This document shows positions 8,681 through 15,944 of a DNA stretch of 64,000 bases, piece by piece; positions within the stretch are counted from its first letter, which is position 1, and each line of letters opens with the position of its first letter. Below the pieces are notes generated by a model, which worked only from the letters and a program-made list of their open reading frames with translations, was not told the origin of the DNA and searched no databases. Origin of the DNA: Marmoricola sp. (GTDB taxonomy: Bacteria; Actinomycetota; Actinomycetes; Propionibacteriales; Nocardioidaceae); contig JAOPYE010000010.1 in the NCBI GenBank assembly GCA_025964775.1, forward strand, positions 186,001-250,000, read 5' to 3'. The position numbers and the translations under genes were made by a program.

Positions 8681-9190
8681 TCAGTTCTGGGAGGGAAAGA
8701 TGCCCTGCAGGGCGATGATGTGGTTCACGACCAGGTATGGCTGCCTGTTCTCGTGCGGCTGACTTCCGCCGGTGCTCGACAACGCGTTCGGCGCCATCGC
8801 GGTGTTGGGCAAGGCGGCATAGGCGGGTTTGGTCCCGGCAGCCCACACGGCGCCCTGTGGTGAGCCGGTGGTGCCCGCGGCAGCGGCCGAGGCCGGGTGG
8901 GTGTGGGCAGGGAGCTCGGCGACCGTCAGCGTGTGGGTCGCCTCGCCGCCGCGCTGGCCGATCACGTACGACGCGCCAGCGGGGTCCTGGCCCATGTGGA
9001 GTGGGGTCTGCCCCTGCAGGTTGGGCAGTGCGAAGGTGGTCCTGCCGTCGCCGCCGTACTGCGTTCCGAGCAAGGAGAACAAGGCCTGGTTCTGGTTGAT
9101 CGGCAGGACCTGACCGTTGCAGAGCGCCCAGCCCTTGGGCGGGAAGCCGAATGACGCGGCACGGATCTCGCCAATGAAGGGTTCGGACAT
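8681..9190 (-). CDS. Tail-collar domain protein (Mdp-like), copy 2
   Basis: A 169-residue tail-collar protein: FIGEIRAASFGFPPKGWALC, NGQVLPINQNQALFSLLG, TQYGGDGRTTFALPNLQG, then LPAHTH and the C-terminal HENRQPYLVVNHIIALQGIFP. It has no signal peptide and no transmembrane segment. Eleven bases separate it from copy 3 and nine from copy 1, all on the same strand, consistent with one polycistronic message. The three copies are clearly paralogous but well diverged, suggesting retained distinct roles, perhaps as a heterotrimer; that is inference. Confidence 0.9.
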   Translation of the reverse strand: MSEPFIGEIRAASFGFPPKGWALCNGQVLPINQNQALFSLLGTQYGGDGRTTFALPNLQGQTPLHMGQDPAGASYVIGQRGGEATHTLTVAELPAHTHPASAAAAGTTGSPQGAVWAAGTKPAYAALPNTAMAPNALSSTGGSQPHENRQPYLVVNHIIALQGIFPSQN

Positions 9191-9199
9191 GTCAGGGCC

Positions 9200-9700
9200 T
9201 CAATTCTGGGTGGGGAAGATGCCGAAGGCGCTGATGATGAAGCTGATCCCGACGTAGGGCGCCCGATTCTCGTGCGGCTGACTACCGCCGTTCGAACCGA
9301 CCGCGCCTGGGGCGAGCGTCGTATTCGCTGACTGGTCCGAGTACTGGGCGTCGCTGAAACTCGCCCACACGTTGCCCTGCGGGTTCGGATCCGTCGCAGG
9401 ACTGTTCGACGCTTGCGGCAGATGCGTGTGCCCGGGCATCGTCTGCGTCGTGAGGGTCACGGTCTCCGCCCCGCCCTGCTCACCAAGGACATAGCCGTTG
9501 CCCTGGTGCATGGACATCCGACTCCGCAGGTCCGGCAAGGCGAAGGTGCTCTGGCCGTCGCCGCCAAAGGTGGTCCCGATCAGGTTGAACAGGGTCTCGT
9601 ACTCCGAGATGGCCTGGAGCGAACCGTCGCAGAAGAACCAACCCGCGGGAGCAAAGTTGCCGGCGAACATTCGGATCTCGCCAACGTACGGGTCGCTCAT
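9200..9700 (-). CDS. Tail-collar domain protein (Mdp-like), copy 1
   Basis: A 166-residue tail-collar protein: YVGEIRMFAGNFAPAGWFFC, DGSLQAISEYETLFNLIG, TTFGGDGQSTFALPDLRSR, MPGHTH, and the C-terminal HENRAPYVGISFIISAFGIFP. The ATG at 9700 overlaps the TGA of the acetyltransferase gene (ATGA), so translation is probably coupled and this start is preferred over a GTG nine bases upstream. It is the first of the three collar genes. A GNAT enzyme co-translated with a collar protein suggests possible acetylation of a collar subunit, which is speculative. Confidence 0.9.
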   Translation of the reverse strand: MSDPYVGEIRMFAGNFAPAGWFFCDGSLQAISEYETLFNLIGTTFGGDGQSTFALPDLRSRMSMHQGNGYVLGEQGGAETVTLTTQTMPGHTHLPQASNSPATDPNPQGNVWASFSDAQYSDQSANTTLAPGAVGSNGGSQPHENRAPYVGISFIISAFGIFPTQN

Positions 9701-10158
9701 GTCGCACACCTCGTCGTCATCGTGATGTACCCCATCTCATCGTTGGACGGCTCGAAGCCGAGACCCGCATAGAGGGCGCAGGCGGCTTCATTGGCGGACC
9801 AGACCTGCAAGGTCGTCGCCCGGGGAGAATTTCGCGAGATCACCTGGCCCAGTACGGCGGTTGCTATCCCGCGTCGGCGATACTCCCGACCGACAGTGAT
9901 GTCGACGACGTGGCAGCCAGCCAGCATGAGCCGACCGACGTCGCGGCCTTCGACGACCAGGATCTCGTTCGACGCGTGGGGATGAGTCACCAACTGCTGC
10001 GCGCGCTGTGCGACGAACTGCATGTCGATGAGCTGTTCGCGCGCATCAGGGGGCAGGAGCGCGAGATCGTCACGCGACTCGGCAAACAGCGCACGCAGGC
10101 AAGGCTCGTCTGCGGCCGTTGCCGGCCGGCGTGCGACGTCCGAGACTGCGGCGATCAT
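9697..10158 (-). CDS. GNAT-family N-acetyltransferase
   Basis: A 153-residue single-domain GNAT protein. The acetyl-CoA pyrophosphate-binding motif A is present as ITVGREYRRRGIATAVL (R-x-x-G-x-A type, about residues 88-104), followed by LQVWSANEAACALYAGLGFE (motif B, with the conserved Ala-x-x-x-Tyr-x-x-x-Gly-Phe). The start overlaps the stop of the DUF6916-like gene by ATGA, and its own stop overlaps the first collar gene. GNAT genes embedded with collar-protein triplets may modify an operon product or an unrelated small molecule; the sequence does not decide. Confidence 0.88.
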   Translation of the reverse strand: MIAAVSDVARRPATAADEPCLRALFAESRDDLALLPPDAREQLIDMQFVAQRAQQLVTHPHASNEILVVEGRDVGRLMLAGCHVVDITVGREYRRRGIATAVLGQVISRNSPRATTLQVWSANEAACALYAGLGFEPSNDEMGYITMTTRCAT

Positions 10159-10547
10159 CGCGTGCGATTGACCAGGGCCTGCATCGCCCGGTGACTGCCG
10201 ATGCCCGACAGGAACAGGGGGTGGACCCGGACATGACTGCTTCGGAGCACGTAGACGCCATCCGGAACGTGCGCCGACCCGATCGGGACGAAGACCAGGT
10301 TGAAGGAGTGTTGCCGCTGCGCCGCCGTCGTGTGGGCGAGGTCGTGGATGTGCTCGAGCCGAAGCCGGTAGCTGTGCCTGCCGTGCCGCGCCGTGAACAC
10401 CTTGCCGACAGCACGTCGGTAGTCTGACCGAGCCAGCGCTGTGCTCGCACCGGCAGGTTCGGCCAGGCCGACGTCGACGCCGAGCGCCATGAAACCTGCA
10501 GCGCCCACGCCAGCGGTAAGCAAAGCGCGTCGCGAAACGTCAGTCAT
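10155..10547 (-). CDS. Tat-exported DUF6916-like protein
   Basis: A 130-residue protein whose N-terminus is a twin-arginine leader (SRRALLTAGVGAAGFMALGV, residues 5-24) ending near EPAGAS. The mature part has the pattern of the DUF6916 fold: LEHIHDL, then FNLVFVPIG, then GVYVLRSS and HPLFLSGIG. I recognise this pattern from proteins that accompany tail-collar genes. It is the first gene of the five- or six-gene minus-strand cluster and overlaps the GNAT gene by ATGA. Function is unknown; export contrasts with the leaderless collar proteins. Confidence 0.65.
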   Translation of the reverse strand: MTDVSRRALLTAGVGAAGFMALGVDVGLAEPAGASTALARSDYRRAVGKVFTARHGRHSYRLRLEHIHDLAHTTAAQRQHSFNLVFVPIGSAHVPDGVYVLRSSHVRVHPLFLSGIGSHRAMQALVNRTR

Positions 10548-10661
10548 CCGAGATCACCCGAGACATCCCCTGTACGGCTGTGTGGAACTACCAGCAGAAC
10601 TCCCGATGCACACGCTAGCCGTCAACACCGCCCAAGAACAGGCGTTTCGACATAGTCGGTA

Positions 10662-10803
10662 CTCAGTAGCACCAGGGGAACCGCGGCGCGCTCAGCGGGC
10701 ATCGACGGTCATGGTTGGCATTGTGCCCCTGACCTGCATAAACGCGTTGGCGGGCGTTAGTCGCGGACGGTCGTCGTTGGTCGTCCTGCCACGCATTTGC
10801 CAC
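10662..10803. repeat. att-like repeat R1 (left boundary of menB island)
   Basis: The core variant CTCAGTAGCACCAGGG (10662-10677) differs by one base from the menB 3' end at 47703-47718. To its right lie GACCTGC at 10731 (59 bp after the CCAGGG block) and a TGCCAC-N5-TGCCAC direct repeat at 10787-10803 (115 bp after it), the same geometry as R2 and R3. To its left neither the -30 nor the -70 element found at other copies is present, so R1 looks like the outer left junction with chromosomal DNA. The 114 bp between R1 and the DUF6916-like gene hold no recognisable gene. Confidence 0.75.
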
Positions 10804-10825
10804 CCATTCCAGCGACGAGCACCAA

Positions 10826-10981
10826 CTACTGCGACGACTCAGCGTCAGGCTCGGATCCGACCGCCGCGCCTGAATCAGCGACGGCCTCAAGCGACTCGAG
10901 CAGACGCATGCCGAGCCGCCACCGCGACTCCGCCGGTAGCTTCATCGCGCCCTCGAGGAACTCCTGTGCGCTTGTCGTCAC
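10826..10981 (-). CDS. Small antitoxin-like protein (addiction-module type)
   Basis: A 51-residue frame from GTG at 10981 to TAG at 10826. The central LEGAMKLPAESRWRLGMRLL followed by ESLE (about residues 9-32) has the A-x-x-LPxxxRxxLxxxLLxSL pattern of the unstable RelB-like antitoxin family PF09720. The tail is short, acidic and disordered. No RelE/ParE partner follows it. It is divergent from the Fic gene in segment A, about 135 bp away, so it could be an orphan antitoxin or a remnant of a lost pair. The Shine-Dalgarno is weak and the GTG start is a choice of convenience. Coding status is moderately supported by the protein pattern only. Confidence 0.45.
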   Translation of the reverse strand: MTTSAQEFLEGAMKLPAESRWRLGMRLLESLEAVADSGAAVGSEPDAESSQ

Positions 10982-11053
10982 GATGTCAACGTAACGCGGG
11001 TCGTACGACGGACGCTGCCCCGAACGTGAAGGGTCAGGGTGACGCTATGTCTC

Positions 11054-11109
11054 TTAATAAGTGACAGATGGGCGGCGCTCAACGTATCCTTGGCACTTAA
11101 TAAAGGACA
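11054..11109. promoter_or_regulatory. Direct repeats upstream of the Fic gene
   Basis: TTAATAAGTGACA at 11054-11066 recurs as TTAATAAAGGACA at 11097-11109, ending eight bases before the Fic start. The first copy is centred on the dyad CTTA-A-TAAG. They are the most AT-rich elements nearby and could be operator sites for the Fic protein's own C-terminal winged helix; the role is inferred. Confidence 0.45.
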
Positions 11110-11116
11110 TACAGAC

Positions 11117-12274
11117 ATGACTCAACTCTTCGTCATCCCAGACCCAGACCTTGAGGACCAGCGGGTCATCACCGAGATCCACAGCATCCGTGCTTCGCTC
11201 GCGGACTTCCTACGCGCGCCCAAACGCTGGAACGGACTTCTTCGCCGTACCTCGACAGCTCGGGCGATTCAGGGCTCGAACACTATCGAGGGATACACAG
11301 TCAGTGAGGAGGACGCGGTCGCCGCCGTCGACGACGAGCCCCCACTGAGCGCGGACGAAGCGACCTGGTTGGAGATCCTCGCCTATCGCCGGGTCCTGAC
11401 CTACGTCCTCAACGTGGCGACCGAACCGGACTTCGTGATCGACGAGGCAGTCATTCGCTCAATGCACTTCATGCTTCTCGACCACGACCTCTCGAAGATG
11501 CCGGGCCGGTATCGCACCAACGAGATCTTCGTCCGCGACGACAAGCGCGGAATCAATGTCTACGAAGGCCCGGACGGCCACATTGTTCCCGATCTGATGC
11601 GCGAGCTCTCCGCGTCCCTCGCCAGCACCACATCGGATGATCCACTTGTTCGTGGAGCGATGGCACATCTCAACCTGGTGATGATTCATCCGTTCCGGGA
11701 TGGCAACGGCCGCATGGCTCGCGCCCTGCAGACGATAGTGCTCGCACAGGACCAGGTCGTCGAGCCGACCTTCTCCAGCATCGAGGAATGGCTTGGCAAC
11801 AACACGCAGGACTACTACGACGTGCTCGCCGCCACGGGACGCGGGTCCTGGAATCCTGGCAACGACGCCACGCTGTGGGTGAAATTTAACCTGCGCGCTC
11901 ACCACATGCAGGCCCAGACCATGCGGCGCCGTTTCGACGAAGCCGAGACCCAGTGGCGCAAACTCGACGAACTCCTTGCCGACTCCAAGCTGAACGACAG
12001 GGTCGGAGCGGCTCTCTTCGATGCCCTCATCGGACTTCGAGTCACCCGGCCTTCCTATGTGAAACTCACGGAGCTCGACGAACGGACCGCCACCCGCGAT
12101 CTGGTGAGCGCTGCCGAGGTCGGCCTGCTGGACGCGCGCGGCGAGCGACGCGGCCGGCACTACGTTGCCGGCGAGCCCCTGCGGCGGGTCCAGGAGCAGA
12201 TCCGCTCCGGGAGAGCTCCGCTCGCAGATCCCTATCCCACTCTCGTCGGCGAGATCCGACGAGCACTTCCGTAG
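11117..12274 (+). CDS. Fic-family AMP-transferase-type protein with C-terminal winged helix
   Basis: A 385-residue Fic protein. The catalytic motif HPFRDGNGRMAR (about residues 199-210) is complete, including the His, the Asp/Gly anion-hole residues and the terminal Arg. Near the N-terminus AIQGSNTIEGYTVS contains SNTIEG, matching the inhibitory-helix motif [S/T]xxxE[G/N], which marks a class II, self-inhibited Fic enzyme. Residues from about 300 on form a winged-helix segment (RPSYVKLTELDERTATRDLV). Class II Fic proteins transfer AMP to protein hydroxyls or reverse it; the target here is unknown. ATG 11117 was chosen because it aligns with the MTQLF family start and follows AAAGGA. It is the only large gene of segment A, between att-like repeats R1 and R2. 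Confidence 0.9.
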   Translation: MTQLFVIPDPDLEDQRVITEIHSIRASLADFLRAPKRWNGLLRRTSTARAIQGSNTIEGYTVSEEDAVAAVDDEPPLSADEATWLEILAYRRVLTYVLNVATEPDFVIDEAVIRSMHFMLLDHDLSKMPGRYRTNEIFVRDDKRGINVYEGPDGHIVPDLMRELSASLASTTSDDPLVRGAMAHLNLVMIHPFRDGNGRMARALQTIVLAQDQVVEPTFSSIEEWLGNNTQDYYDVLAATGRGSWNPGNDATLWVKFNLRAHHMQAQTMRRRFDEAETQWRKLDELLADSKLNDRVGAALFDALIGLRVTRPSYVKLTELDERTATRDLVSAAEVGLLDARGERRGRHYVAGEPLRRVQEQIRSGRAPLADPYPTLVGEIRRALP

Positions 12275-12289
12275 CACATTTGGCCGCCT

Positions 12290-12461
12290 GAACTGCAGGC
12301 ATACGGGATTCAGTAGTTGCCTAGTAGTACCAGGGGAACCGCGGCACGCTCAGCGGCCGTAGACGGTCATCGTCGGCATTGTGCTGCTGACCTGCACGAA
12401 CGCGTTGAGCGTCGTTGATCGACGCCGGTCGCGGCTGGTCGTCCTGCCACATATTTGCCAC
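12290..12461. repeat. att-like repeat R2
   Basis: The core CTAGTAGTACCAGGG is at 12321-12335, preceded by a partial CAGTAG duplicate at 12311-12316. GAACTGC lies to the left at 12290, GACCTGC to the right at 12389 (+59) and TGCCAC-N5-TGCCAC at 12445-12461 (+115). It separates segment A from segment B. No integrase remnant lies to its left. From 12462 to 12679 I see no gene, only the downstream region of the CoA-transferase operon. Confidence 0.75.
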
Positions 12462-12679
12462 ACACGAATGCGTCCGTCATTGGCTCACCTTCCGATCGCC
12501 CGGCTCCTCGGCGAGCGACGCCTCCCAGCCCGGGCCCACATCGAAGATGCCGAGGATGTTTACCAAGACCCGAAGACACAGCCGGTACGACAACCAAACG
12601 AGGCTACCGCCACAAAACACGGCTTGGAAGGGAACCGAAGCGCGACAATGCGCTGGCAGGAGGTTGCGGCAAAAGTTCC

Positions 12680-13306
12680 TCAGTGCATCGGCGGTTCTGT
12701 TTTCGTGCGGACTTCGTCTTCGGTGACGTCGGGGGCGAGTTCGACAAGGTGGAGGCCGCCAGGTCGGATGTCGATGACGGCGAGGTCGGTGATGATGCGT
12801 TGTACGACGGCCCTGCCGGTGTAGGGCAGCGTGCAGTCGTTGACGATCTTGAACTCGCCGTCCTTGGAGAGGTGTTCCATCAACACGATCACCCGTTTTG
12901 CACCATGGACCAGGTCCATCGCACCGCCCATGCCCTTGACCATTTTCCCGGGGATCATCCAGTTCGCGATGTCCCCACCAGACGAGACCTGCATGGCGCC
13001 GAGGATGGCGGCGTCGATCTTGCCGCCCCGGATCATCCCAAAGCTGGCGGCCGAGTCGAAGACCGAGGCGCCGCGTCGCAGAGTGACGGTCTCCTTGCCG
13101 GCGTTGATGAGGTCCGCGTCGACGTCTTCGTCATAGGGGTATGGCCCGACGCCGAGGATCCCGTTCTCGGACTGCAGCACCAGCTCCACGTCATCCGGGA
13201 CGTAGTTCGGCACCAGAGTGGGCAACCCGATCCCGAGGTTCACGTAGCTGCCGTCGACCAGCTCACTCGCTGCTCGGGCTGCCATCTGCTCACGAGTCCA
13301 GCTCAT
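12680..13306 (-). CDS. scoB: 3-oxoacid CoA-transferase, beta subunit
   Basis: A 208-residue class I CoA-transferase small subunit. The catalytic glutamate lies in the family motif SENGILG (about residues 46-52), preceded by [22 protein letters not shown]-type metal/CoA loop equivalents are seen as [19 protein letters not shown] and [10 protein letters not shown]. Together with the alpha subunit it moves CoA from succinyl- or acetyl-CoA to a 3-oxo acid, a usual end step of beta-ketoadipate-like or ketone degradation. Its ATG overlaps the alpha stop by four bases. Succinyl-CoA:3-oxoacid, acetoacetate and 3-oxoadipate specificities cannot be separated here. Confidence 0.9.
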   Translation of the reverse strand: MSWTREQMAARAASELVDGSYVNLGIGLPTLVPNYVPDDVELVLQSENGILGVGPYPYDEDVDADLINAGKETVTLRRGASVFDSAASFGMIRGGKIDAAILGAMQVSSGGDIANWMIPGKMVKGMGGAMDLVHGAKRVIVLMEHLSKDGEFKIVNDCTLPYTGRAVVQRIITDLAVIDIRPGGLHLVELAPDVTEDEVRTKTEPPMH

Positions 13307-14061
13307 CGTGGGCTCACCGTCCGCTTCTCGATCCGTTTGTCCGCGGCCTGCTCTGGGGTCAACGCCACGACCCTCTGCACGAACACTCCGGGAGTGTGGA
13401 TGTCGTTGGGGTCCAGCTCGCCTGGTTCAACGAGGTGCTCGACCTCTGCGATCGTTAGCCGACCGCACATTGCGGCCAGCGGGTTGAAGTTGCGGGCGGA
13501 GTCGCGGTAGATCAGGTTCCCGTGCCGGTCGCCCTTCCAGGCCCGGACCAGTCCGAAGTCCGCGACGATCGCCTCCTCCAACACGAACTCACGCCCATCA
13601 AATAAACGGGTCTCCTTCGGTGGCGACGCCGTGATCACCTTGCCTGCATCGTCGTACTTCCACGGCAACCCACCTTCGGCAACCTGGGTGCCGCCACCGG
13701 TTGCCGTGAAGAACGCCGCAATCCCCGAACCACCCGCACGCATCCGCTCGGCCAACGTGCCCTGCGGTGTCAGCTCGACCTCGAGCTCACCTGAAAGGTA
13801 CTGCCGTGCGAACTCCTTGTTCTCCCCCACATATGAGGCGACCATTCGTCGGATGCGGCCGGCGGCCAGGAGCAGGCCCAGCCCCCAGTCGTCGACGCCG
13901 CAATTGTTCGACGCAGCTTCGAGATCTGAGGCACCAGACGCGAGAATCGCGTCGATCAGCACCGACGGGACGCCGCAGAGTCCGAAGCCCCCGACGGCGA
14001 GTGAGGCTCCGTTCGGGATGTCCGCAACTGCTTCTGCTGCGGAGTAGACAACCTTGTCCAT
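13303..14061 (-). CDS. scoA: 3-oxoacid CoA-transferase, alpha subunit
   Basis: A 252-residue class I CoA-transferase large subunit. The CoA-binding glycine loop appears as [19 protein letters not shown] (about residues 20-38), followed by [18 protein letters not shown] and [20 protein letters not shown]. The C-terminal [21 protein letters not shown] motif is typical of subunit A. It is co-transcribed with the beta subunit (ATGA overlap) and follows an MBL-fold hydrolase gene by nine bases, under a divergent GntR regulator. In this setting it probably activates a short-chain oxoacid product of the pathway in segment B. Confidence 0.92.
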   Translation of the reverse strand: MDKVVYSAAEAVADIPNGASLAVGGFGLCGVPSVLIDAILASGASDLEAASNNCGVDDWGLGLLLAAGRIRRMVASYVGENKEFARQYLSGELEVELTPQGTLAERMRAGGSGIAAFFTATGGGTQVAEGGLPWKYDDAGKVITASPPKETRLFDGREFVLEEAIVADFGLVRAWKGDRHGNLIYRDSARNFNPLAAMCGRLTIAEVEHLVEPGELDPNDIHTPGVFVQRVVALTPEQAADKRIEKRTVSPR

Positions 14062-14070
14062 GCGGTGTCC

Positions 14071-15006
14071 TCAGGCGTAGCACGACAGCGGTTTGCCGCC
14101 GTTGTAGGTGATCATGTCGCCCAGCGCAGCAATGAGATCAAGCTGGTCGCCGGTCCCGTCGAGGTCGCGGTAGGCGCGGTGCAGGTTGCCGACGATTCGC
14201 TCGCTGTCGAGCCAACCGGCGTACTCGCCGAGGTCGACGTCGCGCGCCACCTCGAGCGGAGTCAGCCCGGCGGCACGACCAGCCTCCGCGGTCGCCAACA
14301 CGAACTCCAGGTAGCCGACCATCGTGGTGATCAGCGCACGATCCGACGGGGCACCATGTCCGGAGACGATCGTCTTTGCCGGGATCGGCGCAACAACATT
14401 GGTGAGTACGTCGATGGCGCCGACGACTGAACCCATCAGCACGAAGGGTGTGCCGCCGTTGAAGAGGAGATCTCCACAGAACAGGACCTCCTGCTCAGGC
14501 AGCCAGACGAGGGCATCGTTCGTGGTGTGCGCGGCCTGCCCGACGTACGACACCTCGATCGGGGTCTCGCCCGACCACAACGTCAGGCGCTCGCCGAACG
14601 TGATCGTCGGCGGGGCGAGCTCGACATTGCCCCACTCGACCGGGTCCCAGATGCCGCGGTTGGCGGGCAGGCCCGACTTGATCACCTCGGTGCGGCAGTT
14701 CTCGTGACCGACGATCGTTGCCGCGCCGACCACCGAGTTGCCGTAGGTGTGGTCACCGTGATGATGGGTGTTCACCAGGGTCGAGATCGATGCAGTGCTC
14801 ACCGAAGCGATCTGGTCGCGGAACGCGCGAGTGCGCCGTTCGGTCGAGCACGCATCGATGCAGATGATCGAGGAGTCGCCGACGACGAAACCGGCATTGT
14901 TGATCCACCAGGAGCCGTCGGGCTGGAGGTAGGCGAACACGCGATCGGCGACCTCGACGAGGCTCGGCGGACCGAGCTCGGGATGGTCGTGACTGCTCGA
15001 GCTCAC
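14071..15006 (-). CDS. MBL-fold metallohydrolase
   Basis: A 311-residue metallo-beta-lactamase-fold protein. The zinc motif HHHGDH is at about residues 101-106 (VNTHHHGDHTYGN), with further ligands suggested by AAHTTNDALVWLPEQEVLFCGDLLF and SGHGAPSD. It resembles the hydrolases and cyclases of aromatic and polyketide metabolism rather than beta-lactamases or glyoxalase II. No signal peptide is present, so it is cytosolic. Its ATG overlaps the GntR gene stop (ATGA), and the CoA-transferase genes follow. It may hydrolyse a lactone or a thioester intermediate; that is inference from context. Confidence 0.82.
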   Translation of the reverse strand: MSSSSHDHPELGPPSLVEVADRVFAYLQPDGSWWINNAGFVVGDSSIICIDACSTERRTRAFRDQIASVSTASISTLVNTHHHGDHTYGNSVVGAATIVGHENCRTEVIKSGLPANRGIWDPVEWGNVELAPPTITFGERLTLWSGETPIEVSYVGQAAHTTNDALVWLPEQEVLFCGDLLFNGGTPFVLMGSVVGAIDVLTNVVAPIPAKTIVSGHGAPSDRALITTMVGYLEFVLATAEAGRAAGLTPLEVARDVDLGEYAGWLDSERIVGNLHRAYRDLDGTGDQLDLIAALGDMITYNGGKPLSCYA

Positions 15007-15722
15007 GGCTGCACACCGTTCAATGCCGCCACCTCTACCGGGTGGGTTTCGACATAGCCGGCAAGCAGTTCGGTGGTCTTGTTGATGTGGTCACCGATCA
15101 GCTTCTCGGCCAGGTCGGACCTCCGGTCGAGTGCCGCCTGCATCAACGCCTCGTGTTCGGCCGGGATGTCCCGCTCCGGCTGGTCAACCGCGAGAGTGCC
15201 TGACCAGCGCCGGTAGAGCTCGGCGGTGTCACGCAGCCCTTCGGCGAGCTCGCGCAGCCGGGGGCTCGTCGACGCGCTCAACAGCGCGCTGTGGAACTGG
15301 GCGTGCGCGGTCGACCATTCCTCGCTGACCGTGTGGGTTTCCTCATCGGACCAGATCGGGGTGCGCACCAGCCGGTGATGGGCCGCCAACACTCGAGTCT
15401 CGTACTCGATGTCGGCGTGCTCGATCGCGTCCTTGAACGCGGCACCCTCGATGACGATCCGCACCTTGGAGATGTCACGTACGTCTTCAAGGTCGAGGCT
15501 CACCACCGAGAAGCCCAGCTGGGGCGCGGCGTTGACCAGGCCCTGCTCGGCCAGCCGGGTCAATGCCTCGCGGACCACCGAGAGGCTGACGTCGGACTTG
15601 GTGGCGATGGCCCGCGGGCTCAGTTTGGAACCTGGCGGGTAGACGCCGGCCAGGATCTCGGCGCGTACGTCGGCGAACACCGCGCGCGACAGGCTGCGGG
15701 CGCCAGCTGCTTGCTCTCGCAT
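15003..15722 (-). CDS. GntR-family (FadR/FCD) transcriptional regulator
   Basis: A 239-residue FadR-subfamily regulator. The N-terminal winged helix is seen as LSRAVFADVRAEILAGVYPPGSKLSPRAIA and SLSVVREALTRLAEQGLVN (about residues 10-63). The C-terminal all-helical FCD domain follows, with HAQFHSALLSASTSPRL carrying the expected His. Start 15722 has GAGGAG five bases upstream. It lies at the head of the MBL/CoA-transferase operon and is divergent from a sugar-type ABC transporter, so it probably controls both directions and senses a carboxylic-acid intermediate through the FCD pocket. Confidence 0.9.
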   Translation of the reverse strand: MREQAAGARSLSRAVFADVRAEILAGVYPPGSKLSPRAIATKSDVSLSVVREALTRLAEQGLVNAAPQLGFSVVSLDLEDVRDISKVRIVIEGAAFKDAIEHADIEYETRVLAAHHRLVRTPIWSDEETHTVSEEWSTAHAQFHSALLSASTSPRLRELAEGLRDTAELYRRWSGTLAVDQPERDIPAEHEALMQAALDRRSDLAEKLIGDHINKTTELLAGYVETHPVEVAALNGVQP

Positions 15723-15834
15723 CAACGCTCCTCGAGACGTGGAATTCCAGAATGCCGACCGTAGCACGACACAAACGATTAAGACCATGGATACCGCCTT
15801 TTTGAAGAGAAATCGATTTTGTTGTGGAAAATCC

Positions 15835-15863
15835 TTGACACCGGTTCTGTGATTTCACACACT
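15835..15863 (+). promoter_or_regulatory. Promoter and operator-like dyad upstream of ABC transporter
   Basis: TTGACA at 15835-15840 matches the -35 consensus. Seventeen bases on, CACACT is a weak -10. Within the spacer lies a perfect dyad TGTGA-TT-TCACA (15848-15859), where a bound GntR regulator would block polymerase. Assignment to the divergent GntR protein is inferred. Confidence 0.5.
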
Positions 15864-15944
15864 CGTTGCAACGAACCCGGGATGACCAAACCGAATCGCG
15901 GGTGCCCACCACTCACCCCACCACTCACAGGGAGGCGTTCCCCG

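Noticed and set aside
12455-13510. Long plus-strand frame over the CoA-transferase genes
   Set aside because: It is antisense to scoA and scoB, which have full family motifs; its translation is Arg/Ala/Asp-rich noise.
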